The notes: a model not told the origin generated them from the letters alone. A DNA stretch of 43,043 nucleotides from UBA5109 sp965662565 (GCA_965662565.1 CBFIHS010000013.1:1-43043), one strand, 5' to 3'; positions 31,766-40,929 are shown, counted from the stretch's first letter. Made by a program: numbers and translations.

Positions 31766-32404
31766 CTAATTTGCAGAAACTGCTGATTGTAAACGCTCCA
31801 ATAAAGCCTGAATTTGTTCGTGTTTAAGCTTCATTGCTGCTTTATTGACGATAACCCGAGTACTCACTTCTGCAATCAATTCTTGAGGTTCAAGGCCATT
31901 GGCAACTAGCGTTTTTCCTGTATCAACAATATCAACAATGCAGTCGGCCAAACCCATAATCGGAGCTAGCTCAAGTGCTCCATTCAATTTTATGATATCG
32001 ACTTGCTGACCTTTTTCAGAAAAATAAGCCTTAGCAATATTTACAAATTTACTAGCAACACGTAATCGAGCCGGAGCCTTAGTTTGGGAAACTGGTTTAG
32101 CCGTCATCAACCGACAAGTGGCAAGCTTTAAGTCTAAAGGCTCATAATATCCTTTAGACCCATTTTCCATAATGATATCTTTACCGGTGATACCTATATC
32201 CGCACAACCTAGCTCTACATAAGTAGGAACATCCACTCCTCTGATGACCATCAACTGCACACCCGGAATATTACTATCGAAAATTAGTTTTCGACTTTTG
32301 TTAATATCTTCAGCAGGTTTGATCCCTGCTTGTTCCAATAAAGGCAGCACTTCTTCAAGTATTCGCCCTTTTGTGAGAGCAATGAGTAATCCCTGCTTTG
32401 ACAT
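31766..32404 (-). CDS. hisG: ATP phosphoribosyltransferase, short form (HisG)
   Basis: First enzyme of histidine synthesis, condensing ATP and PRPP. At 212 residues this is the short HisG form, which lacks the C-terminal regulatory domain and in known cases needs HisZ as a partner; hisZ is not in this window. Motifs include LIALTKGRILEE, ELGCADIGITGKD and the PRPP loop DIVDTGKT (158-165). ATG at 32404. It lies 120 nt after murA and is probably cotranscribed with it and hisD. Confidence 0.97.
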   Translation of the reverse strand: MSKQGLLIALTKGRILEEVLPLLEQAGIKPAEDINKSRKLIFDSNIPGVQLMVIRGVDVPTYVELGCADIGITGKDIIMENGSKGYYEPLDLKLATCRLMTAKPVSQTKAPARLRVASKFVNIAKAYFSEKGQQVDIIKLNGALELAPIMGLADCIVDIVDTGKTLVANGLEPQELIAEVSTRVIVNKAAMKLKHEQIQALLERLQSAVSAN

Positions 32405-32524
32405 AATATTTTTATCTACTTAACCAGTCCAAATTTAATTTTCTATTTTCAAAACTAAGTTAAAAATAATTTTTAAGATTCTTTTTAACCGCTATAAGCT
32501 ATTTAACTTTTTCAATCTTTCAAA

Positions 32525-33787
32525 CTACGAAGGCAAACGACGAATTTTTGCTCCTAACAGTTGCAACTTTTCTTCAATACATTCGTAACCGCGATCGATG
32601 TGGTAAATCCTATCAACTTTTGTTTCATTTTCAGAAACTAAGCCCGCGATAATTAAACTTGCTGAAGCTCGCAAATCTGTAGCCATGACTGGAGCGCCTA
32701 TCAATTTTTCGACACCATTCACAATTACTGTATTGCCTTCAACAGTCAACTCCGCACCCATTCGACACATTTCGTGAACGTGCATAAAGCGGTTTTCAAA
32801 TACAGTCTCAGTGATAGTGGACGACCCTTCTGCAACGGCGTTCAGGGCAGTAAATTGTGCCTGCATATCAGTCGGGAAAGCTGGGTATGGCGCAGTTGTT
32901 ACTGAAACAGCCTTAGGTCTTTTGCCATGCATATCTAAACTAATCCAGTCCTCTCCTACTTCAACATCTGCACCCGCTTGTACAAGCTTGCTTAGCACAG
33001 CCTCTAATACATTCGGACGCGTATCTTTGACTTTAATCTTGCCACGGGTGGCTGCTGCAGCAATTAAGTAAGTTCCTGTTTCAATCCTATCCGGCATAAC
33101 CGAATAACTACAACCATGTAATTTTTCGACACCATCAATAGTGATAGTATCGGTTCCTTCTCCACTAATATTGGCACCCATTGCCTTTAAGCAAAGAGCC
33201 AAATCGACAACTTCAGGCTCTCGAGCTGCATTTTCAATAATGGTTTGCCCATCAGCTAATGTAGCAGCCATCATAATATTTTCCGTACCGGTCACAGTGA
33301 CTAGATCCATAAAAATATGCGCGCCTTTCAAGCGGCCATTACAACTTGCTTTGATGTAACCATTTTCGACAACTATGTCCGCCCCCATTTGTTTTAGAGA
33401 TTCAATATGCAAATTAACTGGACGACTTCCTATTGCACAGCCTCCAGGTAAGGCGACCTCGGCCTTACCAAAATGTGCGACCATAGGTCCTAACACCAAA
33501 ATAGAAGCCCGCATGGTTTTTACCAACTCATAAGGAGCATTGAAGTTTTTGATGGTGCTACTATTCAACTCTACTTCTAACTTATCACCAATAATGGACT
33601 CAACGCCCATACATCCCAGAAGCTCAACCATAGTGGTGATGTCGTAGAGATGCGGTAAATTGCTAATTTTTACAATATCATTTGTAAGCAATGCCGCTGA
33701 CATAATAGGCAAAGCTGAGTTTTTTGCCCCAGCTATCCGAATTTCTCCGTCAAGCCTAGCACCACCTTGTATTAATAACTTATCCAC
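32525..33787 (-). CDS. murA: UDP-N-acetylglucosamine 1-carboxyvinyltransferase MurA
   Basis: First committed step of peptidoglycan synthesis: transfers enolpyruvate from PEP to UDP-GlcNAc in the cytoplasm. The 420-residue protein has the AKNSALPIMSA start, the active-site loop PGGCAIGSRP with C117, the fosfomycin-reactive cysteine, and the FPTDMQAQFTALNAVAEG and ENRFMHVHEM blocks. A cysteine rather than aspartate predicts normal fosfomycin binding. The start is GTG at 33787 with AGGTGA a few nt upstream; an ATG just upstream is in another frame. Confidence 0.98.
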   Translation of the reverse strand: MDKLLIQGGARLDGEIRIAGAKNSALPIMSAALLTNDIVKISNLPHLYDITTMVELLGCMGVESIIGDKLEVELNSSTIKNFNAPYELVKTMRASILVLGPMVAHFGKAEVALPGGCAIGSRPVNLHIESLKQMGADIVVENGYIKASCNGRLKGAHIFMDLVTVTGTENIMMAATLADGQTIIENAAREPEVVDLALCLKAMGANISGEGTDTITIDGVEKLHGCSYSVMPDRIETGTYLIAAAATRGKIKVKDTRPNVLEAVLSKLVQAGADVEVGEDWISLDMHGKRPKAVSVTTAPYPAFPTDMQAQFTALNAVAEGSSTITETVFENRFMHVHEMCRMGAELTVEGNTVIVNGVEKLIGAPVMATDLRASASLIIAGLVSENETKVDRIYHIDRGYECIEEKLQLLGAKIRRLPS

Positions 33788-33880
33788 ATCTTCACCTATT
33801 CCGGTAAATTACTAGTATTCTTTTGCTGCTGCATTCTACCAATTTTGACTAATAGCGGGTGATCTTTTTCCCAACCACAA

Positions 33881-33907
33881 AAAAAAGAGCCCTCTGGCTC
33901 TTTTTTT
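33881..33907 (-). terminator. Intrinsic terminator between ibaG and murA
   Basis: Stem AGAGCC (33886-33891) / GGCTCT (33896-33901) with a 4-nt loop and long A/T runs on both sides. It lies 22 nt past the ibaG stop, so ibaG ends separately and murA-hisG-hisD should have their own promoter in 33788-33880. Confidence 0.85.
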
Positions 33908-33928
33908 AAATGCCAGCTTTTTCATTCA

Positions 33929-34171
33929 TTACTTATTTTGATGCTCTACTTCAGTTTTAAGTATCATGCTCACGGCGTGAATCGCACCAGAACTAATTTG
34001 TTCATTGATTACGCGATAAATACTCTGCTGACGTTTGACTGCATTCAAACCCGTAAAACTGTCAGAGATTACTGCAACTTGATACTTACCTTCCCCGCCA
34101 ACAACTTCAACTTCGGCATCTGGGAATTCAGCTTGGATCAAATTAGAAATTTCTTCTGTCGATATACTCAT
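33929..34171 (-). CDS. ibaG: BolA family protein IbaG
   Basis: Small BolA/IbaG-type protein (80 residues) that with monothiol glutaredoxin takes part in iron-sulfur or iron handling and acid response. The sequence shows the BolA fold: FPDAEVEVVGGEGKYQVAVISDSF (strand region), FTGLNAVKRQQSIYRVI helix and the conserved His in GAIHAVSMIL. I choose the ATG at 34171 because AAGGG stands 8 nt upstream and the length then matches IbaG; an earlier start at 34201 would add ten unusual residues. It precedes murA, as in E. coli, but with a terminator between. Confidence 0.93.
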   Translation of the reverse strand: MSISTEEISNLIQAEFPDAEVEVVGGEGKYQVAVISDSFTGLNAVKRQQSIYRVINEQISSGAIHAVSMILKTEVEHQNK

Positions 34172-34256
34172 TAAACTAACCCTTATTTTAAGCATCGACA
34201 TTTTACCGCAAAGCGTAGAGTTTGTCAGAGTTTATAGTAGACCTTGTTAAATGAGC

Positions 34257-34262
34257 TATAAT
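34257..34262 (+). promoter_or_regulatory. Candidate -10 element for the yrbG-lpt run
   Basis: Consensus TATAAT followed by CCCGAC, 32 nt before the yrbG start. No good -35 hexamer at 16-18 bp. The short divergent space to ibaG (123 bp) must hold both promoters. Confidence 0.45.
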
Positions 34263-34294
34263 CCCGACTTCTTTTTTTCACCAGGTTTTTCTAC

Positions 34295-35266
34295 ATGGAA
34301 TATTTGTTATTTGCCCTAGCTATTATCGTCGGCATCATGGGCTTAATCTGGAGTGCTGATAGATTTGTCTTAGGGGCTTCTAGTACTGCCCATAACTTTG
34401 GCGTTTCTACTCTTGTGATTGGTTTAACTATCGTCTCATTCGGCACATCGGCGCCTGAAATTTTTACTTCAGCTTCAGCTGCTCTTCGAGGTGCTCCTGA
34501 GTTGGCAATCGGTAACGTGATTGGTTCAAACATTACCAATATTGGTCTTGTCCTAAGCATAACGGCACTGGTATGCCCAATTATAATTCCAACATCTTTA
34601 TTGAAAGAGGAGCTACCCGCCTTATTGATTGTCACTTTTGCTGGAGTTTTAATCTTTTTGGATCTTTATTTGGGCTGGACCGATGGTCTAATACTTCTCT
34701 CTCTATTAGTTTTTTTGAGCTGGATGCTTTTTAAAAGAAAAGGCTCTTTATCTGAAAGCCACATAGTCGAAGATGATGAGATTTCAGAATACATTGCCGA
34801 AATAAGCACAAAGAAAGCTCTCGGATTAATGCTATTTGGTTTGGCACTGCTAATAATTAGCGCCAATATTCTTGTTTATGGAGCAACTGGGGTAGCTCGT
34901 GCGCTAGGCGTAAGCGAGTTGATCATTGGTTTAACCATTGTTGCTATCGGCACCAGTTTACCTGAGTTAGCTGCTTCTATAACGGGAGCGCTTAAAGGTC
35001 ATCATGATCTAGCCATTGGCAATGTAGTAGGTTCCAATATTATGAATTTACTTTTAGTTTTACCGGTACCAGCTTTTTTAGCGCCATTAACTGTTGAGCA
35101 AGCCGTTTTATCGAGAGACCTTCCCGTCATGCTATTAATGACACTCGTACTAGCGGCTCTGATTGTTATCAATATTAAATTACAGAAAAAGTTAGGACGC
35201 CTAGTAGGCATAGTTCTCTTGTTACTTTATTTGTCTTACACTGGCCTCTTGTTTGTAACGAGTTAA
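34295..35266 (+). CDS. yrbG: Calcium/sodium antiporter, CaCA family (YrbG)
   Basis: Inner-membrane cation antiporter. The 323-residue protein is built of two inverted repeats of the Na+/Ca2+ exchanger domain, each with an alpha-repeat: VIGLTIVSFGTSAPEIFTS (about 47-65) with GNVIGSNITNIGLVLS, and LIIGLTIVAIGTSLPELAAS with GNVVGSNIMNLLLVL. About ten hydrophobic segments, separated by an acidic cytoplasmic loop (about 150-170). Size matches E. coli YrbG (325). It leads the kdsD-kdsC-lptCAB run; the kdsD ATG is 5 nt after its stop. Confidence 0.95.
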   Translation: MEYLLFALAIIVGIMGLIWSADRFVLGASSTAHNFGVSTLVIGLTIVSFGTSAPEIFTSASAALRGAPELAIGNVIGSNITNIGLVLSITALVCPIIIPTSLLKEELPALLIVTFAGVLIFLDLYLGWTDGLILLSLLVFLSWMLFKRKGSLSESHIVEDDEISEYIAEISTKKALGLMLFGLALLIISANILVYGATGVARALGVSELIIGLTIVAIGTSLPELAASITGALKGHHDLAIGNVVGSNIMNLLLVLPVPAFLAPLTVEQAVLSRDLPVMLLMTLVLAALIVINIKLQKKLGRLVGIVLLLLYLSYTGLLFVTS

Positions 35267-35270
35267 GGTA

Positions 35271-36242
35271 ATGACAGAAGAAACATTTATCTCCAGCGCA
35301 CTAAAAACCATCACACTAGAGCAAGATGCTGTTGCTGCCCTAAAGGGTAGAATTGGCCAAGACTTCAGTAAGGCCTGCTCTTTACTATTAAATTGTGATG
35401 GCCGAATTATCGTTATGGGAATTGGTAAGTCCGGGCATATTGGCAATAAAATTGCGGCCACATTAGCCAGCACAGGAACACCCGCTCACTTTGTTCACCC
35501 AGCTGAAGCGAGTCACGGCGACATTGGAATGATTACCGAACAAGATGTTGTTCTTGCCCTCTCGAATTCTGGCACTACTGAAGAAATTCTTGCTCTCTTA
35601 CCTGCATTGAAGCGTAAGGGAGTTTCTCTTGTCAGTATGACCGGTAATGCAAACTCTCCTCTTGCAGAAAGTGCTGACGTCAATCTTGATGCTAGTGTTA
35701 CAGCTGAAGCTTGCCCCTTAGGACTTGCGCCAACCACTAGCACAACGGTTACATTAGTACTTGGGGATGCCTTAGCAATGGCTTTACTAGAAGCTCGAGG
35801 TTTCACCGCTGAAGATTTTGCTTTTTCGCATCCAGGCGGCAATCTTGGTCGCCGACTTCTCTTAAAGGTAGGAGGTGTGATGCATAGCGGCACCGATATA
35901 CCTAAGGTCAGCGCCGAAACCAGTGTCAGTAAATCCTTGCTTGAAATAAGCGCAAAAAAACTAGGAATGACTACTGTTGAAGATGCTAGTGGAAATCTAG
36001 TTGGTGTCTTTACAGATGGCGATTTAAGACGCTTGCTAGACCAAGAAAAAAACCTTCAGCAAACTTTAATTGGCGAAGTCATGACTCCTTCATTTCGCTC
36101 AATAAATGCAAACGCTTTAGCTTCTGAAGCTGCCAAAACCATGCAAGATAATGAAATCTACAGCTTGGTTGTTTTAGACGAAAATGGCAGGCTCGAAGGC
36201 ATCATCACGATGCATGATCTGTTAAAAGCGAATGTGGTTTAG
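35271..36242 (+). CDS. kdsD: Arabinose-5-phosphate isomerase KdsD
   Basis: Converts ribulose 5-phosphate to arabinose 5-phosphate, the first step toward Kdo of lipopolysaccharide. The 323-residue protein has an SIS domain (about 35-175; IVMGIGKSGHIGNKIAATLASTGTP read in parts, HGDIGMI, LSNSGTTEEI) and two CBS domains (about 205-262 and 272-323), ending in GIITMHDLLKANVV. It is 32 nt from kdsC, which acts two steps later in the pathway. AAGG precedes the ATG at short spacing. Confidence 0.97.
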   Translation: MTEETFISSALKTITLEQDAVAALKGRIGQDFSKACSLLLNCDGRIIVMGIGKSGHIGNKIAATLASTGTPAHFVHPAEASHGDIGMITEQDVVLALSNSGTTEEILALLPALKRKGVSLVSMTGNANSPLAESADVNLDASVTAEACPLGLAPTTSTTVTLVLGDALAMALLEARGFTAEDFAFSHPGGNLGRRLLLKVGGVMHSGTDIPKVSAETSVSKSLLEISAKKLGMTTVEDASGNLVGVFTDGDLRRLLDQEKNLQQTLIGEVMTPSFRSINANALASEAAKTMQDNEIYSLVVLDENGRLEGIITMHDLLKANVV

Positions 36243-36274
36243 TGAAGTAAAAGCCTTGGAAAGAGTAAACGATA

Positions 36275-36808
36275 ATGAAACAACTCCCTCAAGAAATTAT
36301 TAACAAAGCACAGCATATTAAAATATTAGTGCTTGATGTCGATGGCGTCTTAAGTGATGGGAAACTCTATTTCTCTGATACCGGGATGGAAATCAAAGCC
36401 TTTAGCACTCTGGACGGACAGGGCATTAAATTATTACAAAAATCAGGCATCGAAGTAGCTCTTATAACCGGCAGAGATTCTTCTATTGTCAGTCAGCGCG
36501 CTAAAGAACTTGGCATCACAACCTTGGTTCAAGGTCGCGAAGAGAAGTTAATTGAACTTGATAAAATCTTATCTGAAAAAGATTTAAGCTATACCGAAAC
36601 TGCCTACATAGGCGATGACCTTCCTGACCTAGCCTGTATTCGTCGTGCCGCTCTAGGCATTACGGTCCCAAATGCAAACCCAACTATTATTGAGCATGCT
36701 AGTTACTGTACACAAAAGTTAGGAGGGCATGGGGCAGTTCGAGAAATATGTGACCTGATCCTTAAGGCCCAGAATAAATTTGACTCGGCCATCGCTTCTT
36801 ACATGTAA
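36275..36808 (+). CDS. kdsC: 3-deoxy-D-manno-octulosonate 8-phosphate phosphatase KdsC
   Basis: HAD-family phosphatase that releases Kdo from Kdo 8-phosphate. The 177-residue protein has the HAD motif I DVDGVLSDG (nucleophile and acid/base Asp), the FSTLDGQGIKLL insert typical of the capless KdsC tetramer, LITGRDSSIVSQRAKELGI and motif III/IV YIGDDLPDL. Length is close to E. coli KdsC (188). GGAAAGAG precedes the ATG. Confidence 0.97.
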   Translation: MKQLPQEIINKAQHIKILVLDVDGVLSDGKLYFSDTGMEIKAFSTLDGQGIKLLQKSGIEVALITGRDSSIVSQRAKELGITTLVQGREEKLIELDKILSEKDLSYTETAYIGDDLPDLACIRRAALGITVPNANPTIIEHASYCTQKLGGHGAVREICDLILKAQNKFDSAIASYM

Positions 36809-36819
36809 AAGGTACGCGA

Positions 36820-37383
36820 ATGCGTTATCACATCATAGCCTTAGTAGTCTTTTTCAGTTTACTGTTCTACTTATTGGATTATTCAACCGAAGATAGTCTT
36901 GAATCAATAATAGAAGGAAGTCGGGTAAACCAGGAATTTGATTACTACATGACTTCCGTGGACAGCACCCGTTTTAGCCACGCCAAGGGGGCTGAATTCA
37001 GATTACAAGCCGACAGAGTAGTGCATTATCCTTCTCCTGAGACCACTACCATCGAAGCCCCAAGATTGACAATGTTCCAAAACCAAACAAGCCCATGGCT
37101 CCTAAGCGCTTCGTATGGCAGAATAGAACAAGACCTAGAACGGAATGAAGAAAAGCTAGAGCTTTCAGAAAACGTTGTCGTTCAACATACCGATACTGAA
37201 GGCAACATACACAACATTTATACTGAAGAGCTCACGATTTTTTTGAATAGCCAATACCTCAGTACTGAAAGTGATGTCTTGCTGGAATCAGAAAATACCA
37301 CCATCAGCAGTCAAGGTATGACCGCAGACTTAATCAACAAACACATCATCTTCTTAACAAATGCTAGAGGCCGTTATGATTAA
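36820..37383 (+). CDS. lptC: LPS export protein LptC
   Basis: Bitopic inner-membrane protein that receives LPS from LptB2FG and passes it to LptA. The 187-residue protein has an N-terminal membrane segment (about 4-21) and a periplasmic beta-jellyroll: DYYMTSVDSTRFSHAKGAEFRLQADR (read in parts), YGRIEQDLERNEEKLELSENVVV and TEELTIFLNSQYLSTESDVLLES. It is clearly of the LptC/LptA OstA-like fold; assignment rests on the anchor and operon position. Its 3' end overlaps lptA. Confidence 0.93.
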   Translation: MRYHIIALVVFFSLLFYLLDYSTEDSLESIIEGSRVNQEFDYYMTSVDSTRFSHAKGAEFRLQADRVVHYPSPETTTIEAPRLTMFQNQTSPWLLSASYGRIEQDLERNEEKLELSENVVVQHTDTEGNIHNIYTEELTIFLNSQYLSTESDVLLESENTTISSQGMTADLINKHIIFLTNARGRYD

Positions 37384-37873
37384 AATAGTGACTAGTGTTT
37401 TTATAGTAGCCTTGAACTTTTTGACACAGAACTTAAGGGCGCTTCCCGACGATCTAAATCAAGACATGATCACAAGTTGCCCTGCTCGTAGCGAGTCTTT
37501 TCTTGGGCAAGGCTTGGAAATATGCCGCGGCTCTATTGAACAGCCGGCAGAAGTGAGACAAGGCAGCCTGAAGCTCCAGGGTCTTGAAATAACGGTCGAA
37601 CGAGTTGAAGGTCTCATTAGAAAAGTTACTGTCAAAGGATCGCCAGCCAGCTTTCAACAACAACCAGAAGCAGATCAAGCCATTGTTTATGCTGATGGAG
37701 AAAGCATCACTCTTGATAACTCCAATCAACAAATCATAATTGATGGCAACGCTTCCTTTTCTCAAGAAGGCGCTATTTCAACCACAGCCGATCATCTTGA
37801 ATATGACATCCAGAATCGTAAGCTTGATGCTACTCAGATGAATATGGTCATCCCAGGTAATAGCTCACTTTGA
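37376..37873 (+). CDS. lptA: LPS transport periplasmic protein LptA
   Basis: Periplasmic protein that polymerises into the beta-jellyroll bridge carrying LPS to LptDE. From the ATG at 37376 it is 165 residues with a signal peptide (about 1-22, likely cut after LRA), then OstA-type strands: QGSLKLQGLEITVERVEG, VYADGESITLDNSNQQIIIDGNASFSQEG (read in parts) and TTADHLEYDIQNRKLDA. An ATG 15 nt earlier would lengthen the lptC overlap to 23 nt; I prefer the later ATG (8-nt overlap, AGAGG upstream). Its TGA overlaps the lptB start. Confidence 0.92.
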   Translation: MIKIVTSVFIVALNFLTQNLRALPDDLNQDMITSCPARSESFLGQGLEICRGSIEQPAEVRQGSLKLQGLEITVERVEGLIRKVTVKGSPASFQQQPEADQAIVYADGESITLDNSNQQIIIDGNASFSQEGAISTTADHLEYDIQNRKLDATQMNMVIPGNSSL

Positions 37874-38610
37874 ACAAGCCTAGAAAAAAACAATTAACTA
37901 TTAACAACCTTGCTAAATCCTATAAGGGCAGGCAAGTCGTTAAAGATGTTTCACTAGAATTGGAGAGTGGACAAGTAGTTGGGCTTCTTGGTCCGAACGG
38001 CGCCGGCAAAACAACTTCTTTTTATATGATAATTGGATTGGTGAAGGCCGATCATGGCAAAGTATTTATCGATAAAGATGATATTTCTAAAGCCGCCATG
38101 CACACAAGAGCACGCAAAGGACTAAGCTACTTACCGCAAGAATCTTCTATATTCCGTAAACTCAGCGTTAAAGAAAACATAATGGCAATTTTAGAAACAA
38201 GAGCCGAACTTAATAAAGCCGAAAGGCAAAGCCTCTGCTCGACTTTAATGGAAGAGTTTCATATCAATCACCTGGAATCGAGTCTTGGCATGAGCCTTTC
38301 TGGGGGCGAAAGACGTCGAGTTGAAATTGCCAGAGCATTAGCGACGGAGCCAGATTTTATTCTACTCGATGAGCCTTTTGCTGGAGTTGATCCCATTTCA
38401 GTGAACGATATAAAACAAATCATTCGTGATTTAAGCGCCAGAAACATTGGTGTTCTTATTACAGACCATAATGTCAGAGAAACCCTAGATATCTGTGAGC
38501 TTGCTTATATTGTGAATGACGGCAGTATATTAGCTTCGGGAGAGCCCCATAGCATCTTACAAAATGAACAAGTAAAAAGTGTTTACCTTGGCCATGAGTT
38601 TAGGATTTAG
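37870..38610 (+). CDS. lptB: LPS export ABC transporter ATP-binding protein LptB
   Basis: Cytoplasmic ATPase of the LptB2FG complex that extracts LPS from the inner membrane. The 246-residue protein has NLAKSYKGRQVVKDVSL, Walker A GPNGAGKT (41-48), a Q-loop in SYLPQESSIF, signature LSGGERRRVE, Walker B FILLDEPFAGVDP and switch His in LITDHNVRETL. The start is TTG within TTGA, coupled to the lptA stop; no ATG stands nearby, and the N-terminus then matches E. coli LptB. Confidence 0.97.
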   Translation: MNKPRKKQLTINNLAKSYKGRQVVKDVSLELESGQVVGLLGPNGAGKTTSFYMIIGLVKADHGKVFIDKDDISKAAMHTRARKGLSYLPQESSIFRKLSVKENIMAILETRAELNKAERQSLCSTLMEEFHINHLESSLGMSLSGGERRRVEIARALATEPDFILLDEPFAGVDPISVNDIKQIIRDLSARNIGVLITDHNVRETLDICELAYIVNDGSILASGEPHSILQNEQVKSVYLGHEFRI

Positions 38611-38757
38611 ACAGCCTCTTTAGAGATATATATTTTTCTATCACAAGCCGGTATGATAATTGCATTAGGTTTGTTATAGTACCAAAGCAACCAAGAAAGG
38701 AGTGACACAAACCCAGAATTTACTTGATATATAAGGTGCATTACTCAATCAGCTCTT

Positions 38758-40263
38758 ATGAAATTATCGCTTCAACTTAAGCTCGGCCAACAACTCACCA
38801 TGACGCCACAGTTGCAACAGGCCATTCGCCTATTGCAACTTTCAACGCTTGACCTTCAACAAGAAATCCAAGAAGCACTCGAAACCAACCCAATGCTGGA
38901 AGTTGAAGAAAATCAGACCGAGCCAGAGACTAAAGAAAGTTCTGAAAATAATGATTCTGCCAAAACTGAAGATTATAGTAACTCCAGTTCTAGTGAACCC
39001 TCAGCCGATACAGACCTTAAAGAACTGCAAAGCTCAGACTGGAATGAAAACGATATTCCAGATGACCTAGGTGTAGACAGCTCTTGGGATGACATCTATA
39101 TCAACACAGCTCCAAGCTCCTCATACAATAATCAGGATTTTGACGATAGCGACTTTGAATCGAGAAACACTGTCACAGAGTCTCTTCAAGACCATTTGAC
39201 CTGGCAATTAAACCTCACTCCAATGTCAGATAGTGATCGTCTCATAGCAATGGCGATCATAGACTCAATCGACCCCGATGGTCAGCTGACTTCTTCCATA
39301 GAATCTATTCACGCTGGCTTAATCCGAGAACTAGATATTGATGAGGATGAGGTACTTGCAACCTTACATAGAATTCAACAATTTGACCCTATTGGGGTTG
39401 GCTATCGAGATCTTAAAGAGTGTCTAAGCATCCAACTGGCTCAGTTTGAAAGCGATTGCCAAGGCCTTACTACCGCTAACAGAATTGTTGAGAATTATCT
39501 GCCTCAGCTTGCTAGCCATGACTACAATCTCATCATGAAGAGGCTAAAAGTCAAAGAGCAAGAACTAAAGCTAGCAATGCAAATTATTTTGAGCTTAAAC
39601 CCAAAGCCAGGCTCAGAAATTACTCAATCAGACACGGCCTATGTTGTACCTGATGTTTTTGTTAGCAAAAAAAATGGGCGTTGGACTGTCGAATTAAACC
39701 CTGAAACAACCCCAAATATTAGAGTCAACCCTGATTATGCCGCTTTGGTGACTCGCAATGATTCCAGCACCGATAACGCCTTCTTAAAGGATAATTTGCA
39801 GGAAGCCCGATGGTTTCTTAAGAGCCTACAAAGCCGAAACGAAACTTTGATGAAAGTTGCTACCAAAATAGTCGAGCATCAACGCGCTTTCTTCGATTAT
39901 GGCGATGAAGCTATGAAACCCTTGGTCTTACATGACATTGCTGAAGCAGTAAGCATGCATGAATCTACAATTTCTAGAGTGACCACACAAAAGTATATGC
40001 ACACTCCTCGCGGAATCTTCGAACTAAAATATTTTTTCTCCTCTCACGTTTCTACTCAAGAGGGAGGAGAATGCTCCTCTACAGCCATTCGAGCACTTAT
40101 CAAAAAGCTTGTTGCTTCAGAAAATCCACAAAAACCGCTCTCTGACAGTAAAATTACTTCACTTTTAGGTGACCAAGGTATTAATATTGCGCGCCGAACA
40201 ATTGCAAAATACAGGGAATCCCTATCAATCTCACCTTCAAACGAAAGGAAACGTATACTTTAA
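38758..40263 (+). CDS. rpoN: RNA polymerase sigma-54 factor RpoN
   Basis: Sigma factor for -24/-12 promoters that need AAA activators. The 501-residue protein has region I (LQLKLGQQLTMTPQLQQAIRLL read in parts, residues 4-25), an acidic Ser/Glu/Asp-rich region II (about 50-130), the core-binding region, a helix-turn-helix (AVSMHESTISRVTTQKYM) and the RpoN box ARRTIAKYRE (478-487). No ribosome site is obvious. The 147-bp gap from lptB leaves room for its own promoter, but I see only weak elements. hpf, which follows rpoN in E. coli and Pseudomonas, is absent. Confidence 0.97.
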   Translation: MKLSLQLKLGQQLTMTPQLQQAIRLLQLSTLDLQQEIQEALETNPMLEVEENQTEPETKESSENNDSAKTEDYSNSSSSEPSADTDLKELQSSDWNENDIPDDLGVDSSWDDIYINTAPSSSYNNQDFDDSDFESRNTVTESLQDHLTWQLNLTPMSDSDRLIAMAIIDSIDPDGQLTSSIESIHAGLIRELDIDEDEVLATLHRIQQFDPIGVGYRDLKECLSIQLAQFESDCQGLTTANRIVENYLPQLASHDYNLIMKRLKVKEQELKLAMQIILSLNPKPGSEITQSDTAYVVPDVFVSKKNGRWTVELNPETTPNIRVNPDYAALVTRNDSSTDNAFLKDNLQEARWFLKSLQSRNETLMKVATKIVEHQRAFFDYGDEAMKPLVLHDIAEAVSMHESTISRVTTQKYMHTPRGIFELKYFFSSHVSTQEGGECSSTAIRALIKKLVASENPQKPLSDSKITSLLGDQGINIARRTIAKYRESLSISPSNERKRIL

Positions 40264-40305
40264 TGCCTTTGTTGGGTGTTCATACGAGACGAAACTGAAA
40301 ATATT

Positions 40306-40770
40306 ATGCAGTTAGAAACAATTATTAGCCCTGATCTCACTTTTTGTAATGTTGAGGGCGTTAGTAAAAAACGTTTACTCGAAACCAGCGCGGAACTCAT
40401 TGCTAGTGAAGTTGATGTAAATCCGGATGAAATCTATGAAGCCCTAATCGCTCGCGAGCAGTTAGGCAGCACAGGATTGGGAAATGGCATCGCTATTCCA
40501 CACTGCCGCGTCCCTAAATGTGACAAAACCATAGGTGCGCTCATTAAACTTGCAAGTCCTATAGATTTTGATGCTATCGATCAGAAACCCGTCGATTTGC
40601 TGTTTTTTTTATTGGTTCCGGAAAATACTGTAGAGGGGCATCTTGAAGTCTTGAGAACCTTAGCCGAACTATTTAAAAACCCTAGTTATTGCGATGGACT
40701 CAGAAAAAGCCAAACAGATTCTGAACTATATACTGCCTCCATGCGAACGCCTCTTCCGCCTGAAGCATGA
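40306..40770 (+). CDS. ptsN: PTS nitrogen-regulatory IIA protein PtsN (EIIA-Ntr)
   Basis: Receives phosphate from NPr in the nitrogen-related PTS and regulates potassium transport and other targets. From the ATG at 40306 it is 154 residues with the conserved REQLGSTGLGNGIAIPHC, where H66 is the phosphorylated residue, FDAIDQKPVDLLFFLLVPEN and the C-terminal EVLRTLAELFKN. A GTG at 40276 would add ten residues without a better ribosome site. It begins 42 nt after rpoN with no intervening hpf. Confidence 0.94.
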   Translation: MQLETIISPDLTFCNVEGVSKKRLLETSAELIASEVDVNPDEIYEALIAREQLGSTGLGNGIAIPHCRVPKCDKTIGALIKLASPIDFDAIDQKPVDLLFFLLVPENTVEGHLEVLRTLAELFKNPSYCDGLRKSQTDSELYTASMRTPLPPEA

Positions 40771-40923
40771 AGGGTCAGCCACAAAACTTCATGCCGCACA
40801 TTATTCACTCAGTGCGATTTCATTGAGAATAGCTTAATACTCACAGCGCTTTCAAAAACAGCCTGCAGTACCCTATAGTAAGCAACTTCACTAAATATTC
40901 ACATTATCGCATTAGAATGTACT

Positions 40924-40929
40924 TATAAT
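40924..40929 (+). promoter_or_regulatory. Candidate -10 element for rapZ
   Basis: Consensus TATAAT 33 nt before the chosen rapZ ATG, in a 192-bp space after ptsN. The -35 (ACATTA at 40901-40906, 17-bp spacer) is poor. Confidence 0.4.
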
